The notes beneath the pieces were generated by a model. That model did not search any database. It was not told the DNA's origin and worked only from the letters and a program-made list of their open reading frames with translations. Made by a program: the position numbers and the translations under genes. From positions 1 to 36,982 of the forward strand of contig CANQDG010000019.1 in the NCBI GenBank assembly GCA_947591495.1: a stretch of 36,982 nucleotides of DNA, written 5' to 3'. Every line of letters starts with the position of its first letter. The first letter of the stretch is position 1. This document shows, piece by piece, positions 35,222-36,982 of the stretch. This DNA comes from an uncultured Bacilli bacterium. Its GTDB lineage: Bacteria > Bacillota_I > Bacilli_A > ML615J-28 > CAG-313.

Positions 35222-36745
35222 TTATTTCTCCTTTAACTTATTATTTTTATATTGTAATGTTGCATCAATAGCATTGTGCCAACCATTTATTCGCTCCATT
35301 CGTTCTTCATCAGTTATTTTGCTAGTAAATACACATTCAACTTGATGAAGCGTTTTTATTTGTTCTTTTGATTTAAAAACACCAGTTGCAAGTCCAGCTA
35401 AATATGCCGCTCCAAGTGCTGTTGTTTCTTGACAAATGGGTCTTATTAATTTTTGATTAAGCAAATCAGCTTGGAATTGCATCATATAATTATTGGCGCT
35501 TGCGCCCCCATCAACACCTAAATAACGCAAATCATAGCCCGATTCTTCAATCATAACATCCATAACATCTTTAGCTTGATATGGGGTTGCTTCAATTGTT
35601 GCCGCAATAATATGGTCTTTAGTTGTTGAACGATTAATTCCTAGTATTGTACCACGTGCATCATTATTCCAATAAGGGGTTCCAAGTCCTACAAAAGCAG
35701 GAACAAAGTAAATACCTTGACTTGGATTAGGTCCTTGAACGAACTTTTCACAGTCTTTTGTAATTTTAAAAAAGTTCAAATTATCTCTTAGCCACTGAAT
35801 AGCTGATCCTGCAACAAGGACTGATCCTTCTAAAGCGTATTCAACCTTATTATCTAATCCCCAAGCAATGGTTGTTAATAATCCTTTATTTGAATGAATA
35901 ATTTTATCTTTCGTATTCATTAAAATAAAGCAACCTGTACCATAAGTACTTTTAGCATCACCGCCATCAAAACAGCATTGTCCAAAAAGGGCTGCTTGTT
36001 GATCGCCAATTAAGGAAGCAATGGGAATTTTACTAAAAAGGGGATTGATATCTTCTAAAGCTGTTGCATAGCCAAAAAGATAACTACTTGGCAAAACTTT
36101 TGGCAAAATATTAGTAGGAATATCAAAATATTTAAGCAATTCTTCATCCCATTTTAATTCCTTAATATTATAGATTAAAGTTCTTGAGGCATTACTATAA
36201 TCAGTAGCATGCACTTTTCCATTAGTTAATTTCCAAAGTAAATATGTGTCAATCGTTCCAAATAAAATATTACCTTTTAATGCTTCCGTTTTAACTTTTG
36301 GAACGTGATCAAAAATCCATTTGATTTTGCTTGCTGAAAAATATGGATTAATAATTAAACCAGTTTTATCTTTAATGATGCCCTCTAAACCTTTAGCAAT
36401 TAGTTCATCACAAATTTCTTGTGATTGTCTTGATTGCCAAACAATGGCATTATAAACTGGTTGACCGGTTATTTTATTCCATAAAACGGTTGTTTCACGT
36501 TGATTAGTTATTCCTAAAGCTTTAATATTTATAACATCGATTTTAGCAATGTCAATCGCTTCTTTAATTGTTTCTTTCGTTAATTGCCAAATTTCTTCAG
36601 GATTATGCTCAACATAGCCATCTTTAGGACAAATTTGGGTAAATTCTTTTTGACTTTTAGCCACCATTTTAGCTTGATTATCAAAAATAATAGTTCTAGT
36701 ACTGGTTGTACCTTGATCAATCGTTAATATATAATTATGATTCAT
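35222..36745 (-). CDS. glpK: Glycerol kinase
   Basis: Phosphorylates glycerol to sn-glycerol-3-phosphate, the backbone for phospholipids. Length (507) and motifs are typical: DQGTTSTRTIIFD at the N-terminus, QSRQSQEICDELI, TIDTYLLWKL, LIGDQQAALFGQ, LEGSVLVAGSAIQWLRDNL, GLGTPYWNNDARGTILG and DGGASANNYMMQFQ. The loop before IGDQQAALFGQ reads FGYATALEDINPLFSKIPIAS. It lacks the His that HPr phosphorylates in enterococcal and Bacillus GlpK, so PTS-dependent activation seems absent. First gene of the unit with the SPFH and zinc-ribbon genes. The unit may supply G3P to the PlsX pathway. Confidence 0.96.
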   Translation of the reverse strand: MNHNYILTIDQGTTSTRTIIFDNQAKMVAKSQKEFTQICPKDGYVEHNPEEIWQLTKETIKEAIDIAKIDVINIKALGITNQRETTVLWNKITGQPVYNAIVWQSRQSQEICDELIAKGLEGIIKDKTGLIINPYFSASKIKWIFDHVPKVKTEALKGNILFGTIDTYLLWKLTNGKVHATDYSNASRTLIYNIKELKWDEELLKYFDIPTNILPKVLPSSYLFGYATALEDINPLFSKIPIASLIGDQQAALFGQCCFDGGDAKSTYGTGCFILMNTKDKIIHSNKGLLTTIAWGLDNKVEYALEGSVLVAGSAIQWLRDNLNFFKITKDCEKFVQGPNPSQGIYFVPAFVGLGTPYWNNDARGTILGINRSTTKDHIIAATIEATPYQAKDVMDVMIEESGYDLRYLGVDGGASANNYMMQFQADLLNQKLIRPICQETTALGAAYLAGLATGVFKSKEQIKTLHQVECVFTSKITDEERMERINGWHNAIDATLQYKNNKLKEK

Positions 36746-36776
36746 TTTTCTTATCCTACCATATTTTTCTTATTCT

Positions 36777-36805
36777 ATTATACCATAATTATGATTTTTT
36801 TAAAA
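36777..36805 (-). promoter_or_regulatory. Promoter of glpK
   Basis: TATAAT (36777-36782) is extended by TGG just before it. The -35 is weak (TTTTAA, 36800-36805). No CcpA cre box was recognised. AGGA nine bases before the ATG is the ribosome binding site. Confidence 0.55.
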
Positions 36806-36930
36806 TAAAATAAGTAAAATCTTTCATAATTTGCAAAAATTTTTTAAAATTCTAAAATGAACAAAAATCTTAAAAAATTTTTTTCATCTTTCTACAAAGT
36901 CATTTCCCAAGTTTTACAGTTGTGTGGCGC

Positions 36931-36963
36931 AAAAATGAGGTTTTTTAATAAAACCTCATTTTT
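36931..36963. terminator. Terminator at the right edge
   Basis: A perfect 14-bp stem (36931-36944 with 36950-36963) and a five-base loop. No plus-strand gene ends before it, so it probably belongs to a minus-strand gene beyond the window. Confidence 0.8.
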
Positions 36964-36982
36964 TATTTTTATATTTTATTTT

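Overview
The window is a strongly AT-rich stretch of bacterial chromosome (roughly 30% G+C by eye, not computed). It uses the standard code: TGG tryptophans and ordinary TAA/TAG/TGA stops. Gene families, consensus sigma-A promoters (many TTGNNN-17-TATAAT) and GGAGG ribosome binding sites point to a low-GC Firmicute of the Bacilli/Erysipelotrichia/Clostridia type, probably host-associated. SpoIIIAH-like and SpoVB-like proteins, DUF4250 and TIGR04086 support this. The species cannot be named from the sequence. No phage, insertion sequence, CRISPR array or integrase was seen.

Layout: (1) 147-220, tRNA-Cys with its own promoter, facing a minus-strand pair: an RluA-type pseudouridine synthase and a secreted endonuclease I lipoprotein. 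(2) 2661-9648, a minus-strand operon apt - relA - dtd - degenerate GGDEF/EAL-like protein - membrane protein with an internal repeat - SpoIIIAH-like protein, closed by a hairpin at 2624-2664. (3) 9818-13106, small envelope genes: a SpoVB/MurJ-superfamily flippase, DUF421 and TIGR04086 membrane proteins on overlapping divergent promoters, a small lipoprotein and DUF4250. (4) 13308-25061, one giant gene for a surface protein of about 3,900 residues, built from nearly 30 Cys/His modules between a signal peptide and a C-terminal membrane anchor. (5) 25525-25599 tRNA-Gln(CUG). (6) plsX convergent with a fused gene whose N-terminal half is a DUF368 (PopT-type polyprenyl-phosphate transporter) domain and whose C-terminal half is a PlsC-type acyltransferase. 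(7) A nadA-nadB-nadC operon for de novo NAD synthesis with a DUF362 gene at its end. (8) glpK followed by an SPFH/zinc-ribbon protein (YdjI-like) and a zinc-ribbon membrane protein (YdjG-like).

Envelope biology dominates: phospholipid synthesis (PlsX, PlsC domain, GlpK supplying glycerol-3-phosphate), lipid-carrier transport (DUF368, SpoVB-type flippase), membrane stress proteins (YdjI/YdjG-like) and a giant surface protein. The two most unusual objects are the DUF368-PlsC fusion and the giant repeat protein, whose modules combine CxxC, a third Cys and a GH histidine in a pattern that could bind metal.
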